64,000 bases of DNA from Methanoregula formicica SMSP (GTDB taxonomy: Archaea; Halobacteriota; Methanomicrobia; Methanomicrobiales; Methanospirillaceae), in contig NC_019943.1 in the NCBI RefSeq assembly GCF_000327485.1, positions 2,728,001 through 2,792,000 on the forward strand, given 5' to 3'. The translations under genes were made by a program, and so were the position numbers. This document shows positions 1 through 9,597 of this stretch, piece after piece (the stretch's first letter is position 1; the number at the start of each line of letters is the position of its first letter). The notes below the pieces were generated by a model that had not been told where the DNA came from, did no database searches, and saw only the letters and a program-made list of their open reading frames with translations.

Positions 1-1128
1 ATCCTTGTCTCAAAATCCGGGTACACCTCCTGGACAGGTGCACCCTCCCACATGCCCGCGGACGGCGAGCATGTGACAGTCAATGCAAACCTCCAGCCGG
101 TAACAACGCCCCCGACCACAACCCCGCCGGTGACCACCGGGACCATCTACGCCCAGTCAAGCCCGTCGGGCGCCGCGATCTACATGAACGGTAACTTCTA
201 CGGGTATTCTCCCGTGACCATTCCCGGTCTTGCACCCGGTTCCTATTCCATGAAAGCCTCCCTGAGCGGGTACACTCCCGACACCCGGGTCGTCACGATA
301 ACAGCCGGCCAGACCACCACCTATTACCCGACACTCCAGCCGTCACCGCCCCCGCCCCGCAGCACCGGGACGGTCTCGGTGTCTTCGAATCCCACGGGCG
401 CCCTTGTCTATGCCGACAACAACTACCAGGGGAAGGCACCCGTGACCGTCACCCTGTACCCGGGAAGCCACACCTTCCGGCTCACCCTTTCCGGCTACAG
501 CGACTATGTGACGACCGTATACGTCAATGCCGGCAGCAGCCAGAACATCAATGCCGTCATGCCGCCGGGATCCTTTGGCACCGTGAAGGTCCTCTCCCTC
601 CCGGGCGCCATGGTATCGATGGACAGCGCCGGGCAGGGGACGATCCCCTCGTCCGGCACCCTGACCCTGAACAATGTCGGTGGCGGAAACCATCTCTTCA
701 AGGTGACGGCATCCGGCTACAATGACTGGATGAACACCGTTTATGTCCAGCCGAACGTGGTCACCTCCATCAACGCGGCCCTGACACCGGTCGGCCCCTC
801 CCCGACACCGGTCCCGGCAACCGGTTCGATCCAGGTCACCACGACCCCGGACGGGGCCGAGATCTATGTCGACAACCTCTTCAAGGGCTACAGCCCGGCA
901 ACGCTCACCGGCATAACGGCAGGCCAGCACACGGTCCTGCTGAAATATACCGGGTACATAGATTCCACCCAGTCCGTCATCGTGGGATCCGGGCAGACCA
1001 CCCCGCTGACCGTGACGATGCAGCCGGCCCCGGCGCCGACCCCGGCGTCGCCGCTCTCACCTGCGGCAGTCCTTGGAGGGATCGCGCTTGCGGTTGTCGC
1101 GGGCGCCGCTCTCAGGAGGCGAACCTGA
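1..1128 (+). CDS. PEGA-domain repeat surface protein, 5'-truncated by window edge
   Basis: The reading frame is already open at base 1, so the N-terminus lies outside the window and 375 residues are visible. Four complete PEGA-type repeats follow one another, each opening with a G-T/S-(I/V) beta strand, then a P-x-G-A turn, a G(Y)SP segment and a closing SGY motif. Pro/Thr-rich linkers (TTPP, PSPPPP, PTPVP) separate some of them. The protein ends in a hydrophobic stretch of about 20 residues followed by RRR, a typical archaeal C-terminal membrane anchor. PEGA proteins are extracellular or surface-layer associated; the ligand is unknown. A Shine-Dalgarno AGGAGG at 1114-1119 inside its 3' end serves the next gene, so the two are probably co-transcribed. 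Confidence 0.85.
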   Translation: MLVSKSGYTSWTGAPSHMPADGEHVTVNANLQPVTTPPTTTPPVTTGTIYAQSSPSGAAIYMNGNFYGYSPVTIPGLAPGSYSMKASLSGYTPDTRVVTITAGQTTTYYPTLQPSPPPPRSTGTVSVSSNPTGALVYADNNYQGKAPVTVTLYPGSHTFRLTLSGYSDYVTTVYVNAGSSQNINAVMPPGSFGTVKVLSLPGAMVSMDSAGQGTIPSSGTLTLNNVGGGNHLFKVTASGYNDWMNTVYVQPNVVTSINAALTPVGPSPTPVPATGSIQVTTTPDGAEIYVDNLFKGYSPATLTGITAGQHTVLLKYTGYIDSTQSVIVGSGQTTPLTVTMQPAPAPTPASPLSPAAVLGGIALAVVAGAALRRRT

Positions 1129-1129
1129 A

Positions 1130-1807
1130 ATGAAGTGTTCATGCCAGAAATCCACTCACCAGTACCTTGCAGCGATCCTCGTGATCATTATCATCGGGGC
1201 GCTCACCCTGTATGCCTACAATGGCGAACAGGATGCGCTCAAGGGCGCGACCGACAGGGGAATGAAAGCGACCGCGGGCGTCATGGCCACGCAGGTCCAT
1301 GGATACGAACTTGCGAACATCACCCCGGGCAACGAGAACGCCCCGGAGTACCTGGCGCTCGTTGAGAGACTCAACACCATGCGGAGCATGGATGACCATA
1401 TCCTCAACGCCTATATCCTGAAGGTCTACCCGAACAAGACCGCAGTCTTCCTGGTGGACGACCTGATGGTACAGGACCCGCAGGGCTCGGCACGGATCGG
1501 CGAGGTGTCCACCGCGCCGGACCAGAACGTGATCTTCCTCGCACTCTCCGGCCCGACCGTCTCGAAGCAGCCGTACACCACAAAGTACGGTTCGTTCATC
1601 AGCGCGTACGCCCCCATCGATGATTCTGTGGCCGATTCAACCGGAAACACAGCTGCGGTCCTCGCGATCGATGTCTCGGCACAGGAGTATACGAAGTTTA
1701 CCTCGCAGGGGACGATCATCCTTGTCACGGGACTGGTGGCGATCGTCCTTGCACTCTGCGCCATCTCCTGGTTTGGCCGCAAGGATGATGAGACAAAGTC
1801 CGGATAA
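1130..1807 (+). CDS. Membrane protein with Cache-like extracytoplasmic domain (TM-sensor-TM)
   Basis: 225 residues. I chose the ATG at 1130 because AGGAGG lies 10 nt upstream; an earlier in-frame start would run into the PEGA gene. Residues about 12-31 form an N-terminal transmembrane helix, about 32-190 an extracytoplasmic domain resembling the Cache/PAS-fold sensor of chemoreceptors and sensor kinases (ending in a SAYAPI and VLAIDVSA-type strand pair), and about 197-217 a second helix followed by a short charged tail. There is no HAMP, kinase or methyl-accepting domain, so it is either an orphan sensor or a truncated receptor. Assignment to Cache is by pattern only. Confidence 0.7.
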   Translation: MKCSCQKSTHQYLAAILVIIIIGALTLYAYNGEQDALKGATDRGMKATAGVMATQVHGYELANITPGNENAPEYLALVERLNTMRSMDDHILNAYILKVYPNKTAVFLVDDLMVQDPQGSARIGEVSTAPDQNVIFLALSGPTVSKQPYTTKYGSFISAYAPIDDSVADSTGNTAAVLAIDVSAQEYTKFTSQGTIILVTGLVAIVLALCAISWFGRKDDETKSG

Positions 1808-1809
1808 TT

Positions 1810-1842
1810 CCTCCTGCACAGGAGGCCCAAAACTTCTTTTTT
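1810..1842 (+). terminator. Hairpin plus T-run terminator
   Basis: A perfect 7-bp stem, CCTCCTG/CAGGAGG (1810-1816 and 1819-1825) with a 2-nt loop, is followed by a T6 run at 1837-1842. It lies directly after the stop of the TM-sensor-TM gene and resembles a bacterial intrinsic terminator, though archaeal termination mainly needs the U-tract. Confidence 0.55.
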
Positions 1843-1865
1843 CCAAAACTTCCCACAGTACCGGG

Positions 1866-2522
1866 ATGTTATCGTTCAGAACGTTATCTGTCATCGGGCT
1901 CTTTCTGCTGGCCCTCGTCCTCTCAGCAGGATGCACGCAGTCCGCCCCCGTAGTGATCCCGGAGTCCACTCCTTCAGGTACCCCGGTACCGGTCGTGACA
2001 ACAGCGACTGCCACCCCCACCCCAGGAGAAACAGTTTCTCCGGCAGTGACTCTTGTTGCCGGAAAGAAAGTCCGGCTGGAGACATCGATGGGTGATATCG
2101 TTATCGCGCTCAGCCCGGAAAAACCGATTACCGCAGGAAACTTCGAGACGCTGGTGGAGAAAGGGTTCTACAATGGCGTCATCTTCCACCGGGTCATTGA
2201 CGGGTTCATGATCCAGGGGGGAGACCCCACCGGCACCGGCCGCGGCGGACCGGGGTACCTGATCGATGACGAGTTTACGGGCACCAACAAGAACAACCGC
2301 GGCACCGTTGCCATGGCCAACACCGGCCAGCCGAACACCGGCGGCTCCCAGTTCTTCATCAATACCGTTGACAACAACTACCTGGACACAAAACACCCGG
2401 TCTTCGGGACCGTGACCGAAGGCATGGATGTTGTCGATGCGATCACGAAGGTGGAGACAAATGGCTACCCGTACTACCGCCCGCTCCAGAACGTGACCAT
2501 CATCCGCGCCACGATGATCTGA
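1866..2522 (+). CDS. Lipoprotein cyclophilin-type peptidyl-prolyl cis-trans isomerase
   Basis: 218 residues from the ATG at 1866. Residues 1-24 are a lipoprotein signal peptide with lipobox LSAGC. A Pro/Thr-rich linker runs to about residue 58, then one cyclophilin domain to the end. The catalytic [14 protein letters not shown] segment, the GGSQFFI strand and the conserved HPVFG turn are all visible, so it should be active in proline isomerisation on the outer face of the membrane. It is followed by a paralogue without signal peptide; the two share nearly the same core, which points to tandem duplication with one copy exported. The longer open frame upstream of 1866 overlaps the preceding gene and is rejected as a start. 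Confidence 0.92.
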   Translation: MLSFRTLSVIGLFLLALVLSAGCTQSAPVVIPESTPSGTPVPVVTTATATPTPGETVSPAVTLVAGKKVRLETSMGDIVIALSPEKPITAGNFETLVEKGFYNGVIFHRVIDGFMIQGGDPTGTGRGGPGYLIDDEFTGTNKNNRGTVAMANTGQPNTGGSQFFINTVDNNYLDTKHPVFGTVTEGMDVVDAITKVETNGYPYYRPLQNVTIIRATMI

Positions 2523-2537
2523 TCCCCTTCAATTCGT

Positions 2538-2556
2538 TTCTATTTTTTTCATGTTT
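2538..2556 (+). terminator. T-rich terminator after lipoprotein cyclophilin
   Basis: A T7 run and a following TTTT tract lie just after the stop codon. No stem is evident, as expected for archaeal U-tract termination. Confidence 0.4.
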
Positions 2557-2605
2557 TCCCGCGTATTTTCATATAACCGGAACCCCCATAGTACGGTACG
2601 ATACC

Positions 2606-3079
2606 ATGACATCGCCAGCACCATCCGGGAAAATTGCCCGGCTCGAAACGAATATGGGTACGATCCGGATCGATCTTGCAGCCGATCTGCCGATCACGGC
2701 CGGTAACTTCGAGACCCTCGTACAGAAAGGATACTACAATGGCGTGATCTTCCACCGGGTCATTGACGGGTTCATGATCCAGGGCGGGGACCCCACCGGG
2801 ACCGGTCGCGGCGGGCCGGGCTATGTGATCAAGGACGAGTTCCCGCCCGGCAACAGGAACGACCGCGGCACGATCTCCATGGCAAACGCCGGCCCGAACA
2901 CGGGCGGCAGCCAGTTCTTCATCAACCTGGTCAACAACAATTTCCTGGACGGCCGGCACCCGGCATTCGGAAAGGTCATTGAAGGCATGGACGTTGTCGA
3001 CAAGATCGGCAAGACCAAGACCCTTCGCGAGGACCGGCCGGCAAAAGATGTCGTGATTGTCAAGGCGACGATGGAGTAA
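2606..3079 (+). CDS. Cytosolic cyclophilin-type peptidyl-prolyl cis-trans isomerase
   Basis: 157 residues, a single cyclophilin domain and no signal peptide. It carries the same catalytic core as its upstream neighbour ([26 protein letters not shown]) and is typical in length for archaeal and bacterial PpiA/B proteins. A box-A-like element (CATATAACC near 2570) precedes it, suggesting its own promoter rather than read-through. It probably acts in the cytoplasm in protein folding. Confidence 0.92.
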   Translation: MTSPAPSGKIARLETNMGTIRIDLAADLPITAGNFETLVQKGYYNGVIFHRVIDGFMIQGGDPTGTGRGGPGYVIKDEFPPGNRNDRGTISMANAGPNTGGSQFFINLVNNNFLDGRHPAFGKVIEGMDVVDKIGKTKTLREDRPAKDVVIVKATME

Positions 3080-3387
3080 ATCCGTCAGCAACGACCCTGC
3101 CCGGCAGCAGGGATCAGTATCTCTTTTTTGGGGGCCGGCAAACTCCACCGGACCTGATCCGGGGTCCTGTGCCATGAGCTAGTACCTGTTTTATCGTACG
3201 TTCGGCCAAAAGAATGTGTCCGTACGTGACCTCCCGTCTCCGATGATAAAACCGGATTTTTGCCGGATTTATTCCCCCATTTTCCGGAATTATTCCCTCT
3301 GGATCGATCCAAAGGGTCAATCGGAGCCCTGTACGGGCCCGGATTTCCCCATCCCAAAAACAGAAGTTTCTCCGATGGAGGAGTGCG
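3080..3387. other. Intergenic region without a recognised gene
   Basis: About 300 nt between the cyclophilin gene and the end of the reverse-strand hypothetical gene. A T6 tract near 3123-3128 may terminate cyclophilin transcription. CGTACG-containing segments near 3195 and 3221 are the only repeated motif I notice. I see no convincing coding sequence. Confidence 0.4.
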
Positions 3388-3693
3388 TCACGTGTCCGGC
3401 TTACCGGTTTTTGGGAGCATCTCTCCATTCCGGTCCAGCTCTACAAGTTCTTCCTTTGTCACGCGGAAGAACCGCCACGTTCCATGCTTGGAGCGGAGCC
3501 AGAGCTCGCGTGAGATCACACCGGCCTGCACGATCGCACTGAGCCGCTGGATCGCGTCGCGGAATTCGGCAACAATGTCAGCCGGCCCCGCAAGGATTCG
3601 CGGAATAAATTTCACGCGGACGAAGGCCACAAGGTCCGGGGAAATGATCGTGAAATGATACATATTCTCCGGGCCGGGCTCCGCCATCTGCAC
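3388..3693 (-). CDS. Conserved-looking hypothetical protein, N-terminus possibly frameshifted
   Basis: 101 residues from a GTG at 3693, or 99 from the ATG at 3686. The composition is protein-like: an amphipathic AEFRDAIQRL helix, a WLRSKHGTWRFF strand and a final VTKEELVELDRNG turn. I do not recognise a family. The same frame stays open upstream to about 3802 (basic, rich in Arg) but has no ATG, GTG or TTG there. A separate ATG at 3815, just downstream of a TATA-like element (3838-3850, minus strand), opens another frame that would join this one if one base were added in the G-run at 3770-3773. The full gene may therefore be about 140 residues. Confidence 0.5.
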   Translation of the reverse strand: MQMAEPGPENMYHFTIISPDLVAFVRVKFIPRILAGPADIVAEFRDAIQRLSAIVQAGVISRELWLRSKHGTWRFFRVTKEELVELDRNGEMLPKTGKPDT

Positions 3694-3966
3694 CTTCCCG
3701 CGCCGGTGCGCAATGGGAAGTGCATCGGGAAGCGCCCGGCGCGGGCGCCGGATATGGCTCAGCAGACCACCCCGCGGATCTTCGCAGGATACGATGAAGG
3801 ATTTTTATTTGGCATGTACCGGAAAACTTTGATGCAGCGATTAAATAATTGTATTATCTTTCGCATTATAGGATAGATCCTCCGGGTTATCCAATCCGGG
3901 TACGGGAGAATAAAAAACCGAGAAACCCGGAACGGACAGCCCCCGCTTTCGCTCACGAGGAAATTC

Positions 3967-3986
3967 AAAAAAAAACGTATAAAAAA
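3967..3986 (-). terminator. U-tract terminator of the str operon
   Basis: On the minus strand, a T6 run and then a T9 run lie 30-50 nt beyond the EF-2 stop codon. This is a typical archaeal poly-U terminator. Confidence 0.55.
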
Positions 3987-4017
3987 TGGGACTGGGTAAT
4001 GGGTGTTTTGGGATTGT

Positions 4018-6213
4018 TTATACAGCGAGGTAATCGTTGGGCTGGGGCATCTGGTCCTTTAAACCCTTCCGCTTGCGGATGCCGATGACGACTTCCTTGA
4101 CCATGTTGTTCGGGACGAGCTCGAAGCCTGCGAACTCGGTGTTCCACATCGCACGGCCTTCGGTTGCGGACCGGATGTCTCCAGCAAACCCGAAGAGCTC
4201 GGCGACCGGTGCCTTCCCGGCAACGGTGATGGTGTCGCCCTCGCTCTGCATGTCGAAGACCTGGCCGCGCCGGCCCTGGATCTGGGAAGTTGCCGCACCC
4301 ATCTGGTCCATCGGGACCGTGATCTGGATCTTCTGGACCGGCTCGAGGAGCGAGTCGCCTGCAAGGAGCATGCCGCCCTTGATGGCGCCACGGACTGCGG
4401 GGATGACCTGCGCGGGACCGCGGTGGATCGCGTCCTCGTGGAGCTTGACATCGGTTAAGACCATCTTGAGGTTCTGGACCGGCTCGTCCGCAAGAGGACC
4501 GCCTGCAAGGGCCTCGTGGATGCCCTCGATGATCAGTTCCATGGTCTCGTTGAGATACTGGATACCCTTGGTCATGTCGATGAGCATGCTCGTGCCCTTG
4601 ATGTCCTTGACGCTCTTTGCCTCGTCCTTGTCCATACCGGCCTTGATGAGCACGTCGCGGCGCTCGAGGGCCTGCTGGTTCATCGAGACATCGCCGGACT
4701 TGATCAGGGCGACGATCTCATCGGGCAGGGGAGAGAGGGTGAAGTAGAAACGGTTGTGCCGGTTCGGGGACTTGCCCTCGACATTCTCTACCTTACCGGT
4801 GACAGTCTCACGGTAGACCACAATCGGCGGGGAGGTGATGATCTCGACACCCTTGTCGCGCTTGATACGGCCGGTGATGATTTCGAGGTGCAGCTCACCC
4901 ATACCGGCAATCAGGTGCTCACCGGTCTCTTCGTTGATGGAGATGTTGAGGGTGGGGTCTTCCTTTGCAACCTGCCGGAGCACTTCAACTAACTTCGGCA
5001 GGTCCTTCATGTTCTTGGCCTCGACCGCAACGGTCATGACCGGTTCCGAATAGTGCTTGAGCGACTCGAACGGGGTCATCTCCATGAGACTGGAGATGGT
5101 TGAACCGACTATCGCGTCCTTGAGACCGGTGACTGCGGCGATGTTGCCGGCAACGATCTCCTCGACTTCGACACGCTTCGGGCCCATGAAGATACCAACC
5201 TGCTGGAGCCGGTTCTCTTTTTTGGCTGCGCCCATGACGTAGAGTCCGTCACCGCGCTTGAGGGAGCCGGAGAAGAGACGCCCGGTGGCGACTTCGCCCG
5301 CGTGGGGGTCAAACGAGATATCGGTGACCATCATCGCAACGGGTCCCTTCGGGTCGCAGGCAAGCATTGACTTGCCTTCCTTGGTCTCCTTGTCCCCGTG
5401 CCAGATGACGTTGACACGCCGGGGCTGGGCCTCGAGCGGGTTGGGGAGGTGGCGTACGACCATGTCGAGGACCACTTCAGAGAGCGGGCTGTTCTTGGCC
5501 AGATATTTCATGTCCCCTGCACGGCACTTTTCGTACACAACCTTGAACGAGATGCCGCTCTTCTGCATGAACGGGACCGAGACGGCCCAGTTGTAGAGCG
5601 CGGAGCCGAAGGCAACAGTACCCTTCGAGGCATCGAGTTTCCAGCCATTGTTGTAGGCTTCCTCGTTCATGCCCTTGATGAGCTTGTTGACCTTGTCGAT
5701 GACCTTGCCGAGCCGGATCTGCATCTCGGTATCGTCGACTTTCAGCTCGTTGATGAGCCGGTCGACCTTGTTGATGAAGAGGACCGGGCGGACCTGCTCT
5801 TTTAATGCCTGCCGGAGCACGGTCTCGGTCTGGGGCATGGTGCCCTCGACCGCGTCCACGAGGACGACTGCGCCGTCCACCGCACGCATGGCACGGGTGA
5901 CGTCGCCACCGAAGTCAACGTGGCCGGGCGTGTCGATCATGTTGACGAGGTAGTCGACGCCCTCGTACTCGTGGACCATCGAGACGTTCGATGCATCGAT
6001 GGTGATGCCGCGGGCCTGCTCTTCCTCGTCAGAGTCCATGAAGAGCTGCTTGCCGGCGAGTTCCTCAGAGATGATACCGGCACCTGAGAGCAGGTTGTCG
6101 GAGAGGGTGGTCTTGCCGTGGTCGATGTGCGCTACGATACCGATGTTCCGAATGTGCTTCGGATCCTTCATGAGCTCAGTGACGCGCTCAATGGATTTTT
6201 TGCCGCGGACCAT
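4018..6213 (-). CDS. fusA: Translation elongation factor 2 (aEF-2)
   Basis: 731 residues, the normal archaeal length. It catalyses GTP-driven ribosomal translocation. The G-domain shows AHIDHGKTT (P-loop, about residue 29), the TRGITID-like switch I, DTPGH and NKVD. The C-terminal part has the diphthamide loop with DAIHRGPAQ, where His597 is the expected diphthamide residue (ADP-ribosylation target in eukaryotic and archaeal EF-2). It is the last gene of a minus-strand S12-S7-EF2 operon, 26 nt after S7, and is followed by a U-tract terminator. Confidence 0.98.
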   Translation of the reverse strand: MVRGKKSIERVTELMKDPKHIRNIGIVAHIDHGKTTLSDNLLSGAGIISEELAGKQLFMDSDEEEQARGITIDASNVSMVHEYEGVDYLVNMIDTPGHVDFGGDVTRAMRAVDGAVVLVDAVEGTMPQTETVLRQALKEQVRPVLFINKVDRLINELKVDDTEMQIRLGKVIDKVNKLIKGMNEEAYNNGWKLDASKGTVAFGSALYNWAVSVPFMQKSGISFKVVYEKCRAGDMKYLAKNSPLSEVVLDMVVRHLPNPLEAQPRRVNVIWHGDKETKEGKSMLACDPKGPVAMMVTDISFDPHAGEVATGRLFSGSLKRGDGLYVMGAAKKENRLQQVGIFMGPKRVEVEEIVAGNIAAVTGLKDAIVGSTISSLMEMTPFESLKHYSEPVMTVAVEAKNMKDLPKLVEVLRQVAKEDPTLNISINEETGEHLIAGMGELHLEIITGRIKRDKGVEIITSPPIVVYRETVTGKVENVEGKSPNRHNRFYFTLSPLPDEIVALIKSGDVSMNQQALERRDVLIKAGMDKDEAKSVKDIKGTSMLIDMTKGIQYLNETMELIIEGIHEALAGGPLADEPVQNLKMVLTDVKLHEDAIHRGPAQVIPAVRGAIKGGMLLAGDSLLEPVQKIQITVPMDQMGAATSQIQGRRGQVFDMQSEGDTITVAGKAPVAELFGFAGDIRSATEGRAMWNTEFAGFELVPNNMVKEVVIGIRKRKGLKDQMPQPNDYLAV

Positions 6214-6239
6214 GAAAATGACCTCGAAAAAAGATGTGG

Positions 6240-6815
6240 TTACCGGGCGGACTTCGCGATCCGCTCGCGTTCTTCCTTTTTACCCACCGAGTAGCACTTC
6301 ATGTCTCCCTTGGAGGCGGCAATGATCTCGTCAGCGAGGACCGCGCTTGCACGCTTCTTGCCGGAGCTGGATCCCTTCAGGGTTGCCTCAGCGAGGAAGT
6401 GGATTGCCGTGTCGACCCGGCGCATGGGCGCGGTGTCGACCGACTTCGGGACATTGATGCCACCATATTTCAGGCGGACGGTCTCTTCGCGGGGACCGGA
6501 GTTGCCGATTGCTTCGACCAGCACCTCGATCGGGTTGCGCTTGGTCTTCTTGTGGATGATCTCGAATGCATCCCGCACGATCCGGATGGCCAGCTGCTTC
6601 TTTCCGGTATTATTCTCGGTCTGCATCAGGCGGTTGATGAGCCGCTCGACGATCATCATGTTGCTCTTGCCGAATTCCTGGCGGGAGAACTTGCCGCAGG
6701 AGTGGGGGATGATCTGCGCCGTGAGGTTCACGTAGCGCACGAGGCTGGGGTCGGTGACCTTGACTTCGGAGGCGTCATACAGGTTGAACAGGAGTTTCTT
6801 TCCGGCTTCTGACAT
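6240..6815 (-). CDS. rps7: 30S ribosomal protein uS7
   Basis: 191 residues, with the archaeal-type N-terminal extension relative to bacterial S7. It is a primary 16S rRNA binding protein of the small-subunit head. The characteristic basic C-terminal region, and the PIEVLVEAI and [12 protein letters not shown] segments, are visible. It lies 6 nt after S12 and 26 nt before EF-2 in the str operon. Confidence 0.97.
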   Translation of the reverse strand: MSEAGKKLLFNLYDASEVKVTDPSLVRYVNLTAQIIPHSCGKFSRQEFGKSNMMIVERLINRLMQTENNTGKKQLAIRIVRDAFEIIHKKTKRNPIEVLVEAIGNSGPREETVRLKYGGINVPKSVDTAPMRRVDTAIHFLAEATLKGSSSGKKRASAVLADEIIAASKGDMKCYSVGKKEERERIAKSAR

Positions 6816-6821
6816 CTAAAA

Positions 6822-7250
6822 TCACCTGCGCGGTTTCTCCTTCCTGCCAATCACCATCTCGTGGAGGCAGACATTGTTCACCTTGGTGACGACGAACCGG
6901 ACGCCCGGGATATCTCCCATGGAACGACCGAGACGGCCGCCGATGCCTTCGATCTCGACCTCATCGTGTTCGTCGATGAAGTTGATGGCACCGTCGCCAA
7001 CCGCGAATGCGCTGACCTGCCGTCCGTTCTTGATGAGCTGGACGCGAACGCACTTCCGGATGGCGGAGTTGGGCTGTTTTGCCTCGACACCGATCTTCTC
7101 AAGCACGATACCTCTCGCCTGCGGAGCGCCCTCGAGGGGGTCCGACTTTACATCGAGATTGAGTTCACGGCGGGCGTAGTTCTTGTCTGCCCACCGGAAC
7201 TTATTGGAGTCCCGAACCAGTTTTCTGGCTGCGAATTTACCCTGTCCCAT
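6822..7250 (-). CDS. rps12: 30S ribosomal protein uS12
   Basis: 142 residues, archaeal/eukaryotic S23-type. It forms part of the decoding centre. The [15 protein letters not shown] segment (decoding loop) and the conserved [10 protein letters not shown] tail are seen. It is the first gene of the operon here. The rpo and nusA genes that often precede it in archaea are absent, and a divergent promoter region and queD follow immediately. Confidence 0.97.
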   Translation of the reverse strand: MGQGKFAARKLVRDSNKFRWADKNYARRELNLDVKSDPLEGAPQARGIVLEKIGVEAKQPNSAIRKCVRVQLIKNGRQVSAFAVGDGAINFIDEHDEVEIEGIGGRLGRSMGDIPGVRFVVTKVNNVCLHEMVIGRKEKPRR

Positions 7251-7277
7251 TAAATAGCCTCTGTAAAGTGATTATGT

Positions 7278-7291
7278 GGTTATCGATAACC
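7278..7291. promoter_or_regulatory. Perfect 14-nt palindrome between divergent rps12 and queD
   Basis: GGTTATCGATAACC is a perfect palindrome, in the 166-nt divergent intergenic region. The related inverted pair GGATAA...TTATCC (7375-7380 and 7388-7393) lies in the presumed queD leader. It could be an operator for either gene; no regulator is identified. Confidence 0.35.
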
Positions 7292-7324
7292 CACACTGGG
7301 ATAATGTACTACGCGGGTGATCGA

Positions 7325-7333
7325 TTTATAAAT
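7325..7333 (+). promoter_or_regulatory. TATA box (box A) for queDEC operon
   Basis: TTTATAAAT matches the archaeal box A. A start about 26 nt downstream (near 7355) would give a leader of about 60 nt before the queD ATG at 7417. Confidence 0.5.
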
Positions 7334-7416
7334 TGTGGCATCCCACCTGCCTGTCTTACACTATTGGTTCTTGTGGATAATAACATTTTATCCCCATGAG
7401 CGCACCAAGCTGAGCA

Positions 7417-7818
7417 ATGAAGACCGGCATCTATAAAGAGGTGCAGATTGATACGAGCCATCGCCTGCTCCACTATCACGGCAAGTGCGCAAACCTCCAC
7501 GGGCACCGGTGGAAGATCGAGGTCTGGATGGAAGGCGAGCCCGCCCCGGATACGCAGATCGTTATCGATTATTCACTGATTAAGAAGGTTGTGGAAAAGT
7601 ACGACCACCAGATCATCCTCAATGAAGAAGACCCGATGGTCCCCCGCATTGCCGAATTCCACCCGGTGATCACGACCCCTGGTGATCCCACGAGCGAACT
7701 GATCGCTGTCCTCATCCGCGACGACATCCACAATACCTGCCACGAGATGGGGATCACGGCAAAGGTAACGAAGATCCGGGTCTGGGAATCCCCGACATCC
7801 TGCGCTGAGATCACGTAA
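7417..7818 (+). CDS. queD: 6-carboxy-tetrahydropterin synthase (QueD / PTPS-like)
   Basis: 133 residues. In archaea it supplies 6-carboxy-5,6,7,8-tetrahydropterin for the 7-deazaguanine (archaeosine) pathway. The zinc-binding histidines (SHRL and HGH) and the catalytic cysteine in C-x3-HGH are present, as is the C-terminal WESPTSCAEIT segment that binds the pterin. The C-x3-HGH spacing favours QueD over eukaryotic PTPS. It is immediately followed by queE and queC, which fixes the pathway. Confidence 0.93.
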   Translation: MKTGIYKEVQIDTSHRLLHYHGKCANLHGHRWKIEVWMEGEPAPDTQIVIDYSLIKKVVEKYDHQIILNEEDPMVPRIAEFHPVITTPGDPTSELIAVLIRDDIHNTCHEMGITAKVTKIRVWESPTSCAEIT

Positions 7819-8427
7819 ATGAAGGTAGCAGAGATCTTCCGGAGCCTGCAGGGCGAGGGGAAGAACCAGGGAAAGCCCTGCTTATTCATCCGGCTTGCCG
7901 GCTGCAACCTGAACTGCCGGTGGTGCGATACGCCCGAATCGCGGACCGGCGGCAGGGAGATGAGCAGGGACACGGTTCTCGAACATCTCTGGCGCATCAA
8001 CCCGCCCTATGTCTGTGTCACCGGAGGAGAGCCGCTCCTCCAGGCAGAGGAACTGGAGCCACTCCTTGCCTCGCTCGTCAAGCGGGGATCCGTGATTGAT
8101 ATCGAGACCAACGGGACGGTTGACTTCTCCCGGCTCCAGCCATATGCATCGGTCTGCATGGACGTGAAGTGCCCGTCATCTGGCGAGAAGAGCGACCCCT
8201 CTCTCTTATCGAAGATCCGGCCGCAGGACAGCGTGAAGTTCGTTGTGAAGGATGAGGCGGACTGCCGGTATGCTGCAGAGGTCATCGCCTCGCATCCGGT
8301 TGCCGGTGAGATCTTCTTCTCACCGGTCTTCGGCACGGACTACAAGGTCATCTCAAAATTCATCTTGACAAACAACCTGCCGGTCCGGATGCAGGTCCAG
8401 CTCCACAAGATCATCGGAGTGAAATAA
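7819..8427 (+). CDS. queE: 7-carboxy-7-deazaguanine synthase (radical SAM, QueE)
   Basis: 202 residues. It is a radical SAM enzyme that rearranges carboxy-tetrahydropterin into 7-carboxy-7-deazaguanine. The N-terminal SLQGEG substrate loop and the CNLNCRWC cluster motif (C-x3-C-x2-C) are intact, followed by VTGGEPLLQ (SAM-binding GGE) and IETNGT. Its ATG starts directly after the queD stop, and it overlaps queC by 1 nt, so the three genes are translationally coupled. Confidence 0.95.
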   Translation: MKVAEIFRSLQGEGKNQGKPCLFIRLAGCNLNCRWCDTPESRTGGREMSRDTVLEHLWRINPPYVCVTGGEPLLQAEELEPLLASLVKRGSVIDIETNGTVDFSRLQPYASVCMDVKCPSSGEKSDPSLLSKIRPQDSVKFVVKDEADCRYAAEVIASHPVAGEIFFSPVFGTDYKVISKFILTNNLPVRMQVQLHKIIGVK

Positions 8428-9092
8428 TGAAGGCCGTCTGTTTACTGTCAGGAGGCATGGACTCCTCCACGCTTGCGTACGTTGCAAAAAGCGAAGGCTA
8501 CGATATCTGCGCCCTGCACCTGAACTACGGTCAGAGAACCCAGAGTAAAGAGCTGGCCTGTGCGAAGAAGATCGCGTCCCTGCTGGATGCAAAGGAGTTC
8601 ATCGAGGTTGATGTCGGGTACTTCTCACAGTTCGGCGCAAGCAGCCTTACGGACAGGGAGCTCCCTGTCGAGAAATTTGACCCGGCCCGTGCGCACGTTC
8701 CCAACACCTATGTACCGTTTCGGAACGCCAACCTGCTCTCGATCGCCACGAGCTTTGCCGAGGCAATGGGGGCGGACGCGATCTTCATCGGGGTTCAGTC
8801 GCTGGACTACAGCGGGTACCCGGACTGCCGGCCGCAGTTCATCGAGGCGTTCCAGAAGGTCATCGACCTCGGGACAAAGGACACGACAAAGATCACGCTC
8901 AAAACTCCGTTCATCAAGATGACCAAGACCGACATCCTCCGCGTGGGCATGAAACTCGGCGTGCCGTACGAGCATACGTGGTCCTGCTACCGGAATGAGG
9001 GAAAAGCCTGCGGCACCTGCGGTTCGTGCCACTTCCGGCAGGAGGCGTTTGCTGCTCTCGGCATGAAAGACCCCATCGAGTACGAGGGATGA
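8427..9092 (+). CDS. queC: 7-cyano-7-deazaguanine (preQ0) synthase
   Basis: 221 residues. It is an ATP-dependent PP-loop enzyme that converts 7-carboxy-7-deazaguanine and ammonia to preQ0, which archaeal TGT then inserts at G15 of tRNA. The [11 protein letters not shown]-loop is at residues 7-15. The C-terminal four-cysteine zinc site ([15 protein letters not shown]) is complete. It is the last of the que trio, and a Nudix gene starts 1 nt after its stop. Confidence 0.96.
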   Translation: MKAVCLLSGGMDSSTLAYVAKSEGYDICALHLNYGQRTQSKELACAKKIASLLDAKEFIEVDVGYFSQFGASSLTDRELPVEKFDPARAHVPNTYVPFRNANLLSIATSFAEAMGADAIFIGVQSLDYSGYPDCRPQFIEAFQKVIDLGTKDTTKITLKTPFIKMTKTDILRVGMKLGVPYEHTWSCYRNEGKACGTCGSCHFRQEAFAALGMKDPIEYEG

Positions 9093-9093
9093 G

Positions 9094-9594
9094 ATGACTG
9101 AGATCTTCCGCGGCAGGCGCCTCTGGATCGAGACTAAGAAGATCCGGCTCCCCACCGGGGTTGAACGCGAGAAGGTGATCGTCCACCCATCAAACGCGGT
9201 GGCCATCTTCCCGGTTGACGGCGACCGGTGCAAGCTCCTGAAACAGTACCGCTATGCCATCGACCAGTACATCATCGAGGCCCCGGCCGGGACCATGGAG
9301 CAGGGGGAAGAGCCCCTTGCCACGGCAGGACGCGAGCTGATCGAAGAGACGGGATTCACGGCAAAAACAATCGAGCCGAAAGGATTCATCTACACGACAC
9401 CGGGATTCACGGATGAGAAGATCTTCCTTTTTGAGGCACGCGGCCTCTCGCCATCACAGCAGTACGGGAAGGACGAGGACGAAGTGATCGAAGTCATCGA
9501 TGTTGCGGTAAAATACCTGCCGGAGATGATCCGTGACGGCAGGATCGTTGACGGGAAGACCATATGCCTGATCCAGCGCTGCCTGGGGTGCTGA
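9094..9594 (+). CDS. Nudix hydrolase, ADP-ribose pyrophosphatase-like
   Basis: 166 residues. A complete Nudix box (G-x5-E-x7-REL-x-EETGF) occupies about residues 67-89, with the upstream EAPAGTMEQGEE stretch typical of the ADP-ribose/NDP-sugar pyrophosphatase branch. The N-terminal strands and the VHPSNAVAIFP segment also fit NudF-like enzymes. The substrate is not determined by sequence. It is linked to the que operon and to the next gene by 1-4 nt spacings, so it is likely co-transcribed. Confidence 0.9.
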   Translation: MTEIFRGRRLWIETKKIRLPTGVEREKVIVHPSNAVAIFPVDGDRCKLLKQYRYAIDQYIIEAPAGTMEQGEEPLATAGRELIEETGFTAKTIEPKGFIYTTPGFTDEKIFLFEARGLSPSQQYGKDEDEVIEVIDVAVKYLPEMIRDGRIVDGKTICLIQRCLGC

Positions 9595-9597
9595 ACC

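Noticed and set aside
3759-3968. A 69-codon minus-strand frame ahead of the small hypothetical gene
   Set aside because: Most of it lies upstream of the TATA-like element. Only the segment after ATG 3815 is used, in the frameshift hypothesis.
4059-5953. Several 60-240 codon frames opposite EF-2
   Set aside because: These are shadows of EF-2 caused by codon bias; none resembles a known protein.
7334-7416. A possible preQ1-type riboswitch in the queD leader
   Set aside because: The leader is short, with only a 6-bp stem and no preQ1 aptamer pseudoknot pattern; such riboswitches are not expected in archaea.
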